The position numbers were made by a program, and so were the translations under genes. This document shows positions 15,916 through 24,609 of a stretch of DNA of 64,000 bases, one piece after another. The stretch is from Suilimivivens aceti (GTDB taxonomy: Bacteria > Bacillota > Clostridia > Lachnospirales > Lachnospiraceae), in contig NZ_JAOQKJ010000003.1 in the NCBI RefSeq assembly GCF_025567405.1, positions 1 through 64,000 of the forward strand, given 5' to 3'. Below the pieces are notes generated by a model. It did not search any database, was not told the origin of the DNA, and worked only from the letters and a program-made list of their open reading frames with translations. The first letter of the stretch is position 1. Each line of letters begins with the position of its first letter.

Positions 15916-15984
15916 CAAGTAGACTTACACCCCACATGTAAGCCCCTCACAGAACCGTAAGTGCGGCTTTCCCACATACGGCTC
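15916..15984 (-). ncRNA. Group II intron 3' end remnant (domains V and VI)
   Basis: On the minus strand, 34 bases (15951-15984) fold as a domain V hairpin: GAGCCGTATG at the 5' side, a GAAA tetraloop-like turn, and CTTACGGTTCT at the 3' side. It is followed by a second stem (CTTACA pairing with TGTAAG) in the place of domain VI. The intron-encoded reverse transcriptase and domains I-IV are not present upstream (toward higher coordinates), where conjugative-element sequence begins instead. It is a dead remnant marking a recombination junction. Confidence 0.7.
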
Positions 15985-16016
15985 TTCATATTCTCACCAA
16001 TATACTTTCCGACCGT

Positions 16017-16220
16017 ATGGACAAGCTGAAAACGCAATACCCCGTCATCGACAACATGAAAGAGGGCAGCGGCGAGATCCGCATGACCGCAGAGGAGCAT
16101 CGGGCGTATGTAGACTATCTGAACCTTGCCCTCCAAATGGAGGACATGGAGCGGCAGCACATCTACTTCCGCGGACATACCAATGCCGTGGCGTATTTCA
16201 AAAAAATCAAAGCGATATAA
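16017..16220 (+). CDS. Small conjugative-element protein (67 aa)
   Basis: Begins MDKLKTQYPVIDNMKEGSG and ends YFRGHTNAVAYFKKIKAI, with an acidic N-terminal half. It matches from memory a small protein of unknown function found in Firmicute integrative conjugative elements (DUF6664-like). The start is uncertain because no ribosome binding site precedes ATG 16017, and the upstream side is the intron remnant. It is likely a stranded fragment of a lost element. Codon use is richer in G+C than in flanking genes. Confidence 0.55.
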   Translation: MDKLKTQYPVIDNMKEGSGEIRMTAEEHRAYVDYLNLALQMEDMERQHIYFRGHTNAVAYFKKIKAI

Positions 16221-16234
16221 GTACGACGAAAGCG

Positions 16235-17383
16235 GTGCAGAGCAGACCCTACTATTTGGATATACTGAAAACCTATCGGGATGTTCCGCTGGTGAAGGTT
16301 CTTGCCGGAATCCGCCGCTGCGGGAAATCGACCATTTTGGATATGTTAAAAGACGATCTGCTCGGCAGCGGCATTGCGTCAGACCATGTGATCCATCTGC
16401 GCTATACCTCGGAAGAGTTGGACGACAGCATGACAGCTAAGCAGATGTATCGTGACATTAAAGAGAAAATGACCGACGGTGAACGCTACTATCTTCTGCT
16501 GGAGGATGCCAATACCGACATCTATGTGACCGGCTCCAATTCCAAGCTGATGTCCGGTGAGATCTCCACCTATCTGACGGGGCGTTATATCTCCATCCCT
16601 GTCTTTACGCTGTCCTTTGACGAATATCTGGAGTTTAAGAAGGACAGCGGCCGCACGCCAAAAGAGCTTTTAAACGAATATATCCGCATGGGCGGTTTCC
16701 CCATCGTTGCGCTCGGAAATTTCGATGAGCGTTCATCCTATCAGATCGTCGAGGGCATCTACAATTCCGTTATCACCAGTGACATCACAAAGCGGCACAA
16801 TATCACGAACTTTGACCTGTTCAACCGTGTGGTGAAGTATGTCGTGGAGAATGTCGGAAAAACTTTTTCTGCCAACGCCATCGTGAAATTTATGAAAGGC
16901 GAAGGGCGCTCCCTCTCGGTGGAAGCAGTTTATAATTATCTGGAATGGCTGGAAAAGGCGTTCGTGATCTACCGCTGCCAGCGGTACGATATGAAGGGCA
17001 AGACTGTCCTCAAAACGCAGGAGAAGTTCTACCTTGAGGACGCTTCCCTCAAATACTGCATGATGGGCTTCAACCCAAAATCCGTTGCCGCAATGCTGGA
17101 AAACATCGTATACTTCGAGCTTCGGTGGAAGGGCTATGATGTGTATATCGGCAAAAACGCAACCAAGGAGATCGACTTCGTGGCCGTGCGGCGGGACGAG
17201 CGGATCTATGTGCAGGTGTGCCGCAATCTGCCGGAGGAATCCGACCGTGAAGTCGCAAACCTGCTTGAAATCAAAGACCATTACCCGAAATATGTGGTGA
17301 CGATGGACGAACTGGCCGCAGGCAACATCAACGGTGTCAAGATCGTGCATCTGGCGGATTTTCTGCTGAGCAAGGACTATTAA
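16235..17383 (+). CDS. DUF4143-type AAA ATPase with apparent Walker B deletion
   Basis: 382 residues from a GTG start. Walker A in LAGIRRCGKSTIL is near residues 22-34. The DUF4143 C-terminal half is complete, including KTFSANAIVKFMKGEG, KFYLEDASLKY and a nuclease-like EIDFVAV. The family normally has LLLDEIQ, a Trp-Glu segment and a helix before the DIYVTGSNS strand. Here YYLLLEDANTDIYVTGSNS goes straight across, removing about 17 residues including the Walker B Asp-Glu. ATP hydrolysis should fail. No conserved function is known for the family. It is higher in G+C than the flanks and stands next to conjugative-element debris. Confidence 0.8.
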   Translation: MQSRPYYLDILKTYRDVPLVKVLAGIRRCGKSTILDMLKDDLLGSGIASDHVIHLRYTSEELDDSMTAKQMYRDIKEKMTDGERYYLLLEDANTDIYVTGSNSKLMSGEISTYLTGRYISIPVFTLSFDEYLEFKKDSGRTPKELLNEYIRMGGFPIVALGNFDERSSYQIVEGIYNSVITSDITKRHNITNFDLFNRVVKYVVENVGKTFSANAIVKFMKGEGRSLSVEAVYNYLEWLEKAFVIYRCQRYDMKGKTVLKTQEKFYLEDASLKYCMMGFNPKSVAAMLENIVYFELRWKGYDVYIGKNATKEIDFVAVRRDERIYVQVCRNLPEESDREVANLLEIKDHYPKYVVTMDELAAGNINGVKIVHLADFLLSKDY

Positions 17384-17430
17384 ACGCTTTCTGCATATAA
17401 AATAGTCAAAGTATATGCAAATAATAAGAA

Positions 17431-17461
17431 TACGGTGAGGATGACGAGCATCCTCACCGTA
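17431..17461. terminator. Bidirectional terminator between convergent genes
   Basis: A perfect 13-bp stem (TACGGTGAGGATG and its complement) with a 5-base loop, between the ends of the plus-strand ATPase gene and the minus-strand ppdK. The T-rich tract is weak on both sides, better on the minus strand (ATTCTTATTATTT). Confidence 0.7.
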
Positions 17462-17504
17462 CATACGATAGGTCTGTTCAGTTTTCCACTGACGGGACGA
17501 TAGC

Positions 17505-20126
17505 CTACTTTTGTTTAATAGCAGCCTGCGCCGCTGCGAGTCTGGCTATCGGCACACGGTAAGGTGAACAGGATACATAGGTAAGTCCAACCTTATGGCA
17601 GAACTCGATGGAAGAAGGATCTCCCCCATGCTCACCGCAGATACCAAGCTTGATATCAGGTCTGGTACTTCTGCCCTTCTCGGTTGCCATCTGAACAAGC
17701 TGTCCTACCCCCTTCTGGTCCAGTCTTGCAAAAGGATCAGATTCATAGATCTTGTTCTTATAATAATCACCAAGGAACTTGCCGGCATCATCTCTGGAGA
17801 AGCCAAAGGTCATCTGTGTCAGGTCATTGGTTCCAAAGGAGAAGAACTCTGCCTCCTCTGCAATTTCATTGGCAAGGAGTGCAGCTCTTGGGATCTCGAT
17901 CATAGTACCGATGTGATACTGGATATCGGAATTCTTCTCTTTCTTCACAGCCTCTGCGGTCTCTACCACAACATCCTTGACAAATTTCAGTTCCTTCCTG
18001 TCTCCTACTAGTGGGATCATGATCTCAGGCACTATATCGTAGCCTTTCTCTGCCCTGACCTCGATTGCAGCCTCCATAACCGCTCTTGTCTGCATTCTTG
18101 CGATTTCCGGATAGGTTACTGCGAGACGGCAGCCTCTGTGTCCCATCATCGGGTTAAACTCATGCAGGGAATCACAGATCTCCTGTACTTCTTCCGCAGT
18201 CATCATCATCTTTACTGCCAGATCATCGATATCATCCTGTTCTGTAGGAACAAACTCATGAAGTGGGGGATCCAGGAAACGGATCGTAACCGGTCTTCCT
18301 TCCATTGCTTCATATAAGCCCTTGAAATCTCCCTTCTGATAAGGAATCAGCTCATTTAATGCCTTTTCTCTTTCCTGCAGGGTTCTTGACAGGATCATCT
18401 GTCTGATCTTGGGAATTCTGTCCTCTTCAAAGAACATATGCTCTGTACGGCAGAGTCCGATACCCTCTGCGCCATACTTCACAGCATTGGCAGCATCCGC
18501 TGGTGTATCTGCATTGGTTCTTACCTGCAGCTTCCGGAAGGAATCTGCCCATTTCATCATACGGTCAAAGTTGCCACTGATGGACGCTTCTTTAGTCTCT
18601 ATATCACCATCGTAGATCTTGCCGGTTGAACCATCGAGAGAAATATAATCTCCTTCATGATAAACGTGTCCGCCCAGCTCAAATACCTTATCTTCTTCAT
18701 TGATACTGATATCACCACAGCCGGATACGCAGCAGGTTCCCATACCTCTTGCTACGACTGCAGCATGGCTTGTCATACCACCACGGACTGTCAGGATACC
18801 TTCTGACGCATGCATTCCTTCGATATCTTCGGGTGAGGTTTCCAGACGGACCAGTACCACTCTTTCTCCCTTTTCATGGGCTGCCTTGGCTTCGGCCGCC
18901 GTGAAATACACCTTTCCTGCTGCCGCACCGGGAGATGCAGGAAGCGCCTGTCCGATCACAGTACCCTCCTTCAGTGCCTCGGCATCAAAGGTAGGATGCA
19001 GAAGCTGATCCAGTGATTTCGCTTCAATCCGAAGAACTGCTTCCTCAGGTGATATCTTGCCTTCATCTACCAGATCACAGGCGATCTGAAGTGCTGCCTG
19101 AGCGGTTCTCTTTCCATTTCTTGTCTGCAGGAAGAACAGCCTGCCGTCTTCGATGGTAAACTCCATATCCTGCATATCTCTGTAGTGGTCTTCCAGCTTG
19201 TTTGCGATCTCCATGAACTGCTTAAAGCATTCCGGCAGATCCTGCTCCAGCCTTGTGATCGGCTGCGGTGTTCTGATTCCGGCTACAACATCCTCTCCCT
19301 GTGCATTGATCAGGTACTCGCCGTAAATTCCCTTTTCACCAGTGGAAGGATTTCTGGTAAAGGCAACACCGGTTCCGGAGGTATTGCCCATGTTTCCGAA
19401 TACCATGGCCTGTACATTGACTGCAGTACCCCAGTCTCCCGGAATATCGTTCATTCTGCGGTAAACAATTGCTCTTTCATTATCCCAGGAACGGAATACT
19501 GCCTTTACAGCCTCCAGGAGCTGCTCTCCCGGATCCTGTGGAAATGCCTTGCCCATCTTTTCTTCATAGACAGTCTTAAAGCGGACGATCACCTGCTTTA
19601 AATCCTCTGCTGTCAGATCCGTATCAAATTTAGCTCCCTTTGCCTCCTTGATCTCATCCAGTATTCTCTCAAAATAGGACTTTGGAATCTCCATAACAAC
19701 ATCTGAAAACATCTGGATAAAACGGCGGTAAGAATCATAGGCAAATCTGGGATTGCCTGTCTTCCTTGCGAAGCCCTCTACTGCCACATCAGTAAGTCCA
19801 AGGTTCAGGATCGTGTCCATCATACCAGGCATCGATGCTCTTGCACCGGAACGCACAGATACAAGCAGCGGATTCTCCGTATCTCCGAATTTCTTTCCCT
19901 GCTTTTTCTCAAGCTCGCTCAGTGCGGCAAAGATCTGTTCCCTGACTTCATCAGAAATCTGTCTGCCGCTGGCATAGTAATCGGTACAGGCTTCTGTCGT
20001 CACCGTAAAGCCCTGCGGAATCGGCAGGCCAAGATTGGTCATCTCTGCCAGATTAGCACCTTTTCCTCCAAGAAGATTGCGCATGCCTGCGTTCCCCTCT
20101 TCAAAAGAATACACCCATTTTCCCAT
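17505..20126 (-). CDS. ppdK: Pyruvate phosphate dikinase
   Basis: 873 residues, standard length. It interconverts pyruvate, ATP and phosphate with phosphoenolpyruvate, AMP and pyrophosphate, serving glycolysis or gluconeogenesis in anaerobes. The N-terminal ATP-grasp domain opens VYSFEEGNAGMRNLLGGKGA. The phosphohistidine domain has GGMTSHAAVVARGMG near 450-464 with the swivelling His. The C-terminal TIM barrel has GLCRTEHMFF and the catalytic Cys region LGICGEHGGDP. No regulator-protein gene is adjacent. The gene appears intact and monocistronic, with a TATAAT at 20212-20217 upstream. Confidence 0.97.
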   Translation of the reverse strand: MGKWVYSFEEGNAGMRNLLGGKGANLAEMTNLGLPIPQGFTVTTEACTDYYASGRQISDEVREQIFAALSELEKKQGKKFGDTENPLLVSVRSGARASMPGMMDTILNLGLTDVAVEGFARKTGNPRFAYDSYRRFIQMFSDVVMEIPKSYFERILDEIKEAKGAKFDTDLTAEDLKQVIVRFKTVYEEKMGKAFPQDPGEQLLEAVKAVFRSWDNERAIVYRRMNDIPGDWGTAVNVQAMVFGNMGNTSGTGVAFTRNPSTGEKGIYGEYLINAQGEDVVAGIRTPQPITRLEQDLPECFKQFMEIANKLEDHYRDMQDMEFTIEDGRLFFLQTRNGKRTAQAALQIACDLVDEGKISPEEAVLRIEAKSLDQLLHPTFDAEALKEGTVIGQALPASPGAAAGKVYFTAAEAKAAHEKGERVVLVRLETSPEDIEGMHASEGILTVRGGMTSHAAVVARGMGTCCVSGCGDISINEEDKVFELGGHVYHEGDYISLDGSTGKIYDGDIETKEASISGNFDRMMKWADSFRKLQVRTNADTPADAANAVKYGAEGIGLCRTEHMFFEEDRIPKIRQMILSRTLQEREKALNELIPYQKGDFKGLYEAMEGRPVTIRFLDPPLHEFVPTEQDDIDDLAVKMMMTAEEVQEICDSLHEFNPMMGHRGCRLAVTYPEIARMQTRAVMEAAIEVRAEKGYDIVPEIMIPLVGDRKELKFVKDVVVETAEAVKKEKNSDIQYHIGTMIEIPRAALLANEIAEEAEFFSFGTNDLTQMTFGFSRDDAGKFLGDYYKNKIYESDPFARLDQKGVGQLVQMATEKGRSTRPDIKLGICGEHGGDPSSIEFCHKVGLTYVSCSPYRVPIARLAAAQAAIKQK

Positions 20127-20308
20127 AGTAATCTCCCTTAATCACCCATATTTACAGTTCACCAGAGCTGCTGGATATACGCAGCTCCCCAGCGACTGCA
20201 TTGATAGGTAAATTATACCATGGAAAAGGGTGTTTTGCACTCTTTTTTATTAAATTTGCACAAATCTGACATATGCTGTCAAAATTCTGCTCTGCCTTTA
20301 CCCTGTTT

Positions 20309-21145
20309 TTATTTGGGACGCTTTCTTCTTGGAATAAAGGAATCAAAAATGAACATATCAAAGCTCTTCTCTGCTTCCTCCATCTCCTTCTGGCTCTTGA
20401 TCGTCCATGCCACTGCCATGTTATGATACAACTTTCTGCAAAGCCTTCTTGACAGGTTATCTGCATATTTATGATCGTAAGCTACAAAGTCCGGCTTGGT
20501 CATCCAGTTTAAGAGCAGATTCTGCAGGATAAAATATAATGGTCCTTTAAACTCCCCTGTCTTCAGGAAGCCATCAGAAAGCTGGCCTCTCAGTACATCA
20601 TTCCGGTAACGGCGGTACCACATCAGTGCCAGTGGATTAAAGGACTCGATACAGTACTGACCCTTATAATCCGCAAGTGCCCGGTTCGTCAGTGTGCAGA
20701 CCATCAGATCCATCCACTCCAGCTTGATCTCCACGATCAGCGGCACCCTTCCGTTTACTACTGCCAGTACATTTTCAAATTTGGGGATCCTCTCTTCACT
20801 TTCAAACAGTGGAAATTCCTGCAGCTCTTCATAGGTATATTCGCATACCTTCCCCGACTTTCCTGTCGCCCTCTGAAGGGTAAAATCATGAAATACTACC
20901 GGGATCCTGTCCTTAGTAAGCTGCACATCCAGTTCGATCCCGTATCCTGCTGCTACAGCCTTTTTAAATGCTGCCATGGAGTTTTCCGGTGCCTCTGTAT
21001 GATTGTCATGCAGACCTCTGTGCGCATAATAAACCTTCGGGAACTGCTTCCAGTCCTGCTGCCTTGTGAGCCTTGGCATGATCATCAGGAAATACAGCAG
21101 CACCAGCACGGCTGCCACAATCAGTATCACGTATATTGCTGTCAT
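20309..21145 (-). CDS. Membrane-anchored glycerophosphodiester phosphodiesterase-like protein
   Basis: 278 residues with one N-terminal membrane anchor (about 4-25) followed by a GDPD TIM-barrel domain. Catalytic and metal marks are AHRGLHDN near 41-48, the Glu in EAPENS, ELDVQLTKD near 70-78 and the second His in VVFHDF. A C-terminal SFNPLALMWYR and AWTIKS fit the family. It probably hydrolyses glycerophosphodiesters at the membrane surface. It lies between ppdK and an MFS transporter, all on the minus strand but with separate spacing. Confidence 0.88.
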   Translation of the reverse strand: MTAIYVILIVAAVLVLLYFLMIMPRLTRQQDWKQFPKVYYAHRGLHDNHTEAPENSMAAFKKAVAAGYGIELDVQLTKDRIPVVFHDFTLQRATGKSGKVCEYTYEELQEFPLFESEERIPKFENVLAVVNGRVPLIVEIKLEWMDLMVCTLTNRALADYKGQYCIESFNPLALMWYRRYRNDVLRGQLSDGFLKTGEFKGPLYFILQNLLLNWMTKPDFVAYDHKYADNLSRRLCRKLYHNMAVAWTIKSQKEMEEAEKSFDMFIFDSFIPRRKRPK

Positions 21146-21224
21146 TCTTCTTATGCTGTCCAGTTATCTTACTGTAATTGGATTTTTCCTTTCCTGTCTT
21201 AAGACTTTCGTCCCAGACTCCATC

Positions 21225-22580
21225 TTAATCATCTACGTCAAAATTTTCAAGCAGACTTTTCTTTTTATCAGGTCTGGCATCCCCGTGCCGCACCTGTGCC
21301 ATGGTGATAAAGGCAAGCACTGAGAACACAAAAGCATAAGGGAACAGTGTCCTGTAGGAAACATTTTCCAGAAGGAATCCGGAAAGGATTGGTGTCAGGA
21401 TCTGTGCCGCCATGGAAAATGTATAATAGGTTCCGGTAAATTTACCGATATCACTGCCTTTACTCATCTCAACGATCATGGGATAGGAATTGACATTGAT
21501 CGCTGCCCAGCCAATACCGATCACGGCGAAGGCCACATTGACCAGTCCATGATACTGACCAACAAAGATCGCAGCGAAATAACAGATACTCATCAGTACG
21601 ATTCCTACAAGAATGGTTTTCTTCCGGCCAATCCTTCCCGCCAGATTTCCGATCGGCACATAGCTTAAAATCGCTGCCACCGTAGCTACCATAAGACAGT
21701 CAGCAAAGCCGCCTCCTTCCAGGTGCCATACTACCTTCGTATAACGGGAAAAGGCTGTTGTTACGGCATTGTAGGCAGTAAACCAGAGGAAAATGGAAGT
21801 CAGAAGAAATGCCATACTGCGCTTTACCTCCGGGGACATCTGCATTTTCACTGTCTTTCCCTTATTTTCATCACTGCTGTTTTTCTCAGCTTCAAGGAGC
21901 TGTTCTTCCTCGATCGTATCCTCAGTCTCTACCTTAAGCCCGGTGCTGTCCTCATAGGCTTTGATCTCGGCTGCGACCTTTGCCTCGATCTTTTTCTCAG
22001 AGATCGTGATCACCAGAATTCCTACGGAAATGACCATCAGTGCTGCCACGCTGACAAACAGCAGCATATAGTCCGGTCTGTCACCCTTTCCTACCAGAAG
22101 CTTGATCATGATCAGGGTGTAAACGCCGCCTACGGCACCCATCAGATTGATGATGGCGTTGCCCTTGCTTCGCAGCTTATTAGGTGTCAGGTCAGGCATC
22201 AGTGCGACTGCAGGTGACCTGTATAATCCCATGGAAACCAGCAGGGCAAAAAGCGAAACGATAAACAGCACTACATTGACCTGTCGATCTGCAATTGGCA
22301 GAAGCATTAAAAAGATCACTGCCAGCACAGTTCCTGTTACGATAAACGGCATACGCCTGCCAAACCTTGTATCTGTCTTATCTGACAGTGCCCCGAAAAG
22401 AGGCAGAAGGAAAATGGCAAGTACATTGTCTGCTGCCATGATGGCTCCTGTCAGTGTCTCCCCTATACCAAAGGTATTCTGCAGGATCAGCGGGATAATG
22501 CTGTCATACATCTGCCAGAAGGCACAGATGGAGAGAAAGGCAAGACCAATGAGTACGGTTCTTTTGTAATTTAATTTCAT
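21225..22580 (-). CDS. MFS transporter, SLC45/GPH-like
   Basis: 451 residues, about 12 membrane segments with a long charged cytoplasmic loop (about 195-250) in the middle, and a charged C-terminal tail. The N-terminal half carries the MFS loop LSDKTDTRFGRRMPF near 65-79, and the second half has NLAGRIGRKKTIL. SLC45-like members move sugars with protons, so a sugar substrate is plausible but unproven. A clear promoter lies upstream. The next gene downstream, the GDPD-like gene, begins 80 bases away, so cotranscription is possible. Confidence 0.85.
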   Translation of the reverse strand: MKLNYKRTVLIGLAFLSICAFWQMYDSIIPLILQNTFGIGETLTGAIMAADNVLAIFLLPLFGALSDKTDTRFGRRMPFIVTGTVLAVIFLMLLPIADRQVNVVLFIVSLFALLVSMGLYRSPAVALMPDLTPNKLRSKGNAIINLMGAVGGVYTLIMIKLLVGKGDRPDYMLLFVSVAALMVISVGILVITISEKKIEAKVAAEIKAYEDSTGLKVETEDTIEEEQLLEAEKNSSDENKGKTVKMQMSPEVKRSMAFLLTSIFLWFTAYNAVTTAFSRYTKVVWHLEGGGFADCLMVATVAAILSYVPIGNLAGRIGRKKTILVGIVLMSICYFAAIFVGQYHGLVNVAFAVIGIGWAAINVNSYPMIVEMSKGSDIGKFTGTYYTFSMAAQILTPILSGFLLENVSYRTLFPYAFVFSVLAFITMAQVRHGDARPDKKKSLLENFDVDD

Positions 22581-22604
22581 ATTCAGACTCCCTTATATAA
22601 TATT

Positions 22605-22633
22605 TTTATAAAGTATAATCTTACTTAACTCAA
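22605..22633 (-). promoter_or_regulatory. Promoter of the MFS transporter gene
   Basis: On the minus strand, -35 TTGAGT (22628-22633) and -10 TATAAA (22605-22610) have a 17-base spacer. The -10 box lies 25 bases before the start codon. Confidence 0.6.
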
Positions 22634-22689
22634 AAGTATTTTTTTTAATCCAAACTTCATTAACTTTTTTCTTTGACTTATAAAAGTGA

Positions 22690-22797
22690 ACTACCCATTG
22701 TCTTAAGCCAATGGGCTTCCTGCTTCAATCGACCTCGTAACCTACTATCTCCACAGGCGTTAATTCGGGCAGTCCCTGCCCTATTTATTACTTTTTC
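22690..22797 (-). ncRNA. TnpB guide (omega) RNA region, 3' end of the element
   Basis: The 108 bases after the tnpB stop read like the conserved right-end RNA of IS605 elements: GGGACTGCCCGAATTAACGC, then CCTGTGGAG, then TGAAGCAGGAAGCCC and the terminal hairpin. In intact elements this RNA guides TnpB, with the guide starting just outside the end. Whether it is still expressed is unknown. Confidence 0.65.
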
Positions 22798-23064
22798 TTA
22801 TGCTATTTGCCTTAGTCCTTCTGCCAGTATATTTTTTGCACCATTGATATCCCTGTCATGTTCCGCTCCACATTTCGGACATATCCATGTCCTCACCGAC
22901 AAATCTTTCGTGTCCGAATTCTGATACCCACAAGCAGAACATATTTGACTGCTGGCATAAAATGTATCTATTTTGATGTATTTCCTGCCATTCCATTTTG
23001 CCTTATACCCTAACTGTCTTGTCAGCTCATACCATGAAACATCAATTATAGACCATGTTCCCAT
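22798..23064 (-). pseudogene. tnpB C-terminal fragment
   Basis: About 88 residues from ATG 23064. It holds the zinc-binding part of TnpB (CSACGYQN and CPKCGAEHD) and the last RuvC motif, with Asp in HDRDINGAKNILAEG. The N-terminal recognition domain and RuvC motifs I and II are missing, so no nuclease can form. An in-frame deletion has joined the element's left end to the last quarter of the gene. It could at most be a zinc-ribbon peptide that binds the omega RNA, which is speculation. Confidence 0.85.
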
Positions 23065-23361
23065 AACGCAAGTATAGCACAAGCCACCACTTTAGGCTAC
23101 CTTATCCCACCGTCTAAAGCCAGTGGGTTAAGGTAGCCCTATTTCAAGCTGTTTTTCTTACTGGTGAAATTATCCAGTATAATCTGCAGGATCTTTTTCA
23201 GTCTCTTCCACAATTTCAGATATTGCCCTCTGATCCTGTCCTCTCTTCCAAGCTGAAAGTTGATCAGGGTGGCTACGGCATATCATGATCGGATGATCTG
23301 GATCTCGATGCAGAAACCATCTGGGAAAATGAAAATCTCATTTATCTCTAAATAAAGAAAA

Positions 23362-23389
23362 GGAAAGTCTCACCTTTGTGTGTCTTTCC
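23362..23389 (-). terminator. Terminator after the Rpn-like nuclease gene
   Basis: On the minus strand, GGAAAG pairs with CTTTCC and is followed by TTTTCTTT. The stem is short and the loop is 16 bases. The rest of the stretch back to the IS605 element (about 220 bases) holds no recognisable gene. Confidence 0.45.
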
Positions 23390-23408
23390 CTCTTTACCTA
23401 ATTCATGG

Positions 23409-24254
23409 TCATTCCTTCCAGTATTTTTCTACATAATTCCTTGCTGTTTCCTCAGACAGTTCAAACTTCTTCATAATAGAAGAAACTGTCTCTTCTTTCG
23501 TGTGTTCAAACTCATGGCAGGTCTCAATTAATGCTATGATGCCCTGTTTGCGTCCAAGTTCCATTCCCCGCTGAATTCCTACGTCCAGAATATCCATCTT
23601 TACTGCCTCCCACTCTTCCGATTCTTTCACTTCATTCACAATCCGATCCAGTTCCAACAGTCTTTCATCTTTCACTTCAATCTCCGGATTATCTATATCC
23701 GTATTTTTCATATATTGTAACAGACTGATCAGCTCCGGGGAACCTTTTTTACTGGTCATGTTCAGAAATATTTTAGTGATGCCATCATCCAGTTTCAGTC
23801 CTGCCACTTCTTCGCATTGCTCTGTAAATGTGTATCTGGCTAAATCCTTTTGAAAAATATCTTCCTGCGTAATAAAAATAATCGTTGTAGATGGCAAATC
23901 CCTGTATCTGGTACGTTTCCCTGATCTGAGAAGCGGCCTGTCCAGCATTCCCTGATAATACCGGGATCTCTTTGGCATAGAATCCTGATGTCCCTCATTC
24001 TGCATTTCCATATCAAAAATCCTCTGATCTTTTGTTTTTGCCCATGCATCCAGACGGATTGCCCTCTTACCACTTTTATTCAAAATAACTTCTTCCACCT
24101 TGACCTGTTCAATCTCAATTTCCGGCTCATCCATGATAATACTCAGTGTATTTCTATAGGCCTCCCTATTCTTCATAACAGTCAGAAACAGAGCAAAATC
24201 ACTGAGATTGGAAACAACCTCCTCTGCATTAATTCTTTGTTTTTCTTTTGTCAT
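23409..24254 (-). CDS. Rpn-family PD-(D/E)XK nuclease / transposase-like protein
   Basis: 281 residues from ATG 24254 (AAGGGAAGG upstream). An in-frame ATG at 24314 lacks a ribosome binding site. The N-terminal half fits the PD-(D/E)XK family: Asp in IRLDAWAKTKD and the E-x-Q motif in FDMEMQNEG, with RSRYYQGMLD and the IIFITQEDIF strand after it. The C-terminal part is helical with ESEEWEAVKM and ends in a helix-turn-helix-like segment. Rpn proteins promote recombination by cleaving DNA, and their role in the cell is unclear. About 280 bases upstream to the next promoter hold no gene. Confidence 0.85.
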   Translation of the reverse strand: MTKEKQRINAEEVVSNLSDFALFLTVMKNREAYRNTLSIIMDEPEIEIEQVKVEEVILNKSGKRAIRLDAWAKTKDQRIFDMEMQNEGHQDSMPKRSRYYQGMLDRPLLRSGKRTRYRDLPSTTIIFITQEDIFQKDLARYTFTEQCEEVAGLKLDDGITKIFLNMTSKKGSPELISLLQYMKNTDIDNPEIEVKDERLLELDRIVNEVKESEEWEAVKMDILDVGIQRGMELGRKQGIIALIETCHEFEHTKEETVSSIMKKFELSEETARNYVEKYWKE

Positions 24255-24533
24255 ATACCTTCCCTTCTGCAGGAAGTCTGCCAAAAGATTCTTCACACTT
24301 CCTGCCCTATTCATGATAAAAATATGTGTAATGCGACAGAAACTGCCAAGTGTGCGATATGCACAGTTAAAAGTAAAAAGATAAACAGATTCTTTTATGT
24401 TTACAGATTATCAAAATACAGGTTGTCTGTCAACTCTTTTTTCCTCTTGCATAACCATTTTATCTCAGTGCAGAAAAATCACTCTGTCCTGTCTGGAACA
24501 GAAAAGAAAAATTCCCTCCAGTGCTTATTTTCC

Positions 24534-24561
24534 TTGAAAATCCGGCATTTTTATGTATAAT
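24534..24561 (+). promoter_or_regulatory. Promoter of the ABC-F gene
   Basis: -35 TTGAAA (24534-24539), 16-base spacer, -10 TATAAT (24556-24561), followed 48 bases later by the start codon. No hairpin leader suggesting attenuation is visible in the short 5' region. Confidence 0.75.
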
Positions 24562-24609
24562 GAATAAGGTGACTTTATCAACAGTTATGAAAGAAAATGA
24601 GGTTTTGAT

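Larger units (their letters stand above)
22690..23140 (-). mobile_element. Internally deleted IS200/IS605-type element
   Basis: About 450 bases bounded by palindromic ends. The left end of the element (23095-23138) is a long hairpin, GGCTACCTTA with an inner CCCAC stem. The right end has a CCCATTG/CAATGGG hairpin (22694-22715). Between them only the 3' part of a tnpB-like gene remains and there is no tnpA. The element cannot move by itself. It could still be mobilised by a related TnpA. Confidence 0.8.

Noticed and set aside
15915..16178. 87-residue minus-strand frame over the intron remnant
   Set aside because: It reads through the domain V RNA and antisense to the small conjugative-element protein. 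No maturase motif is present.
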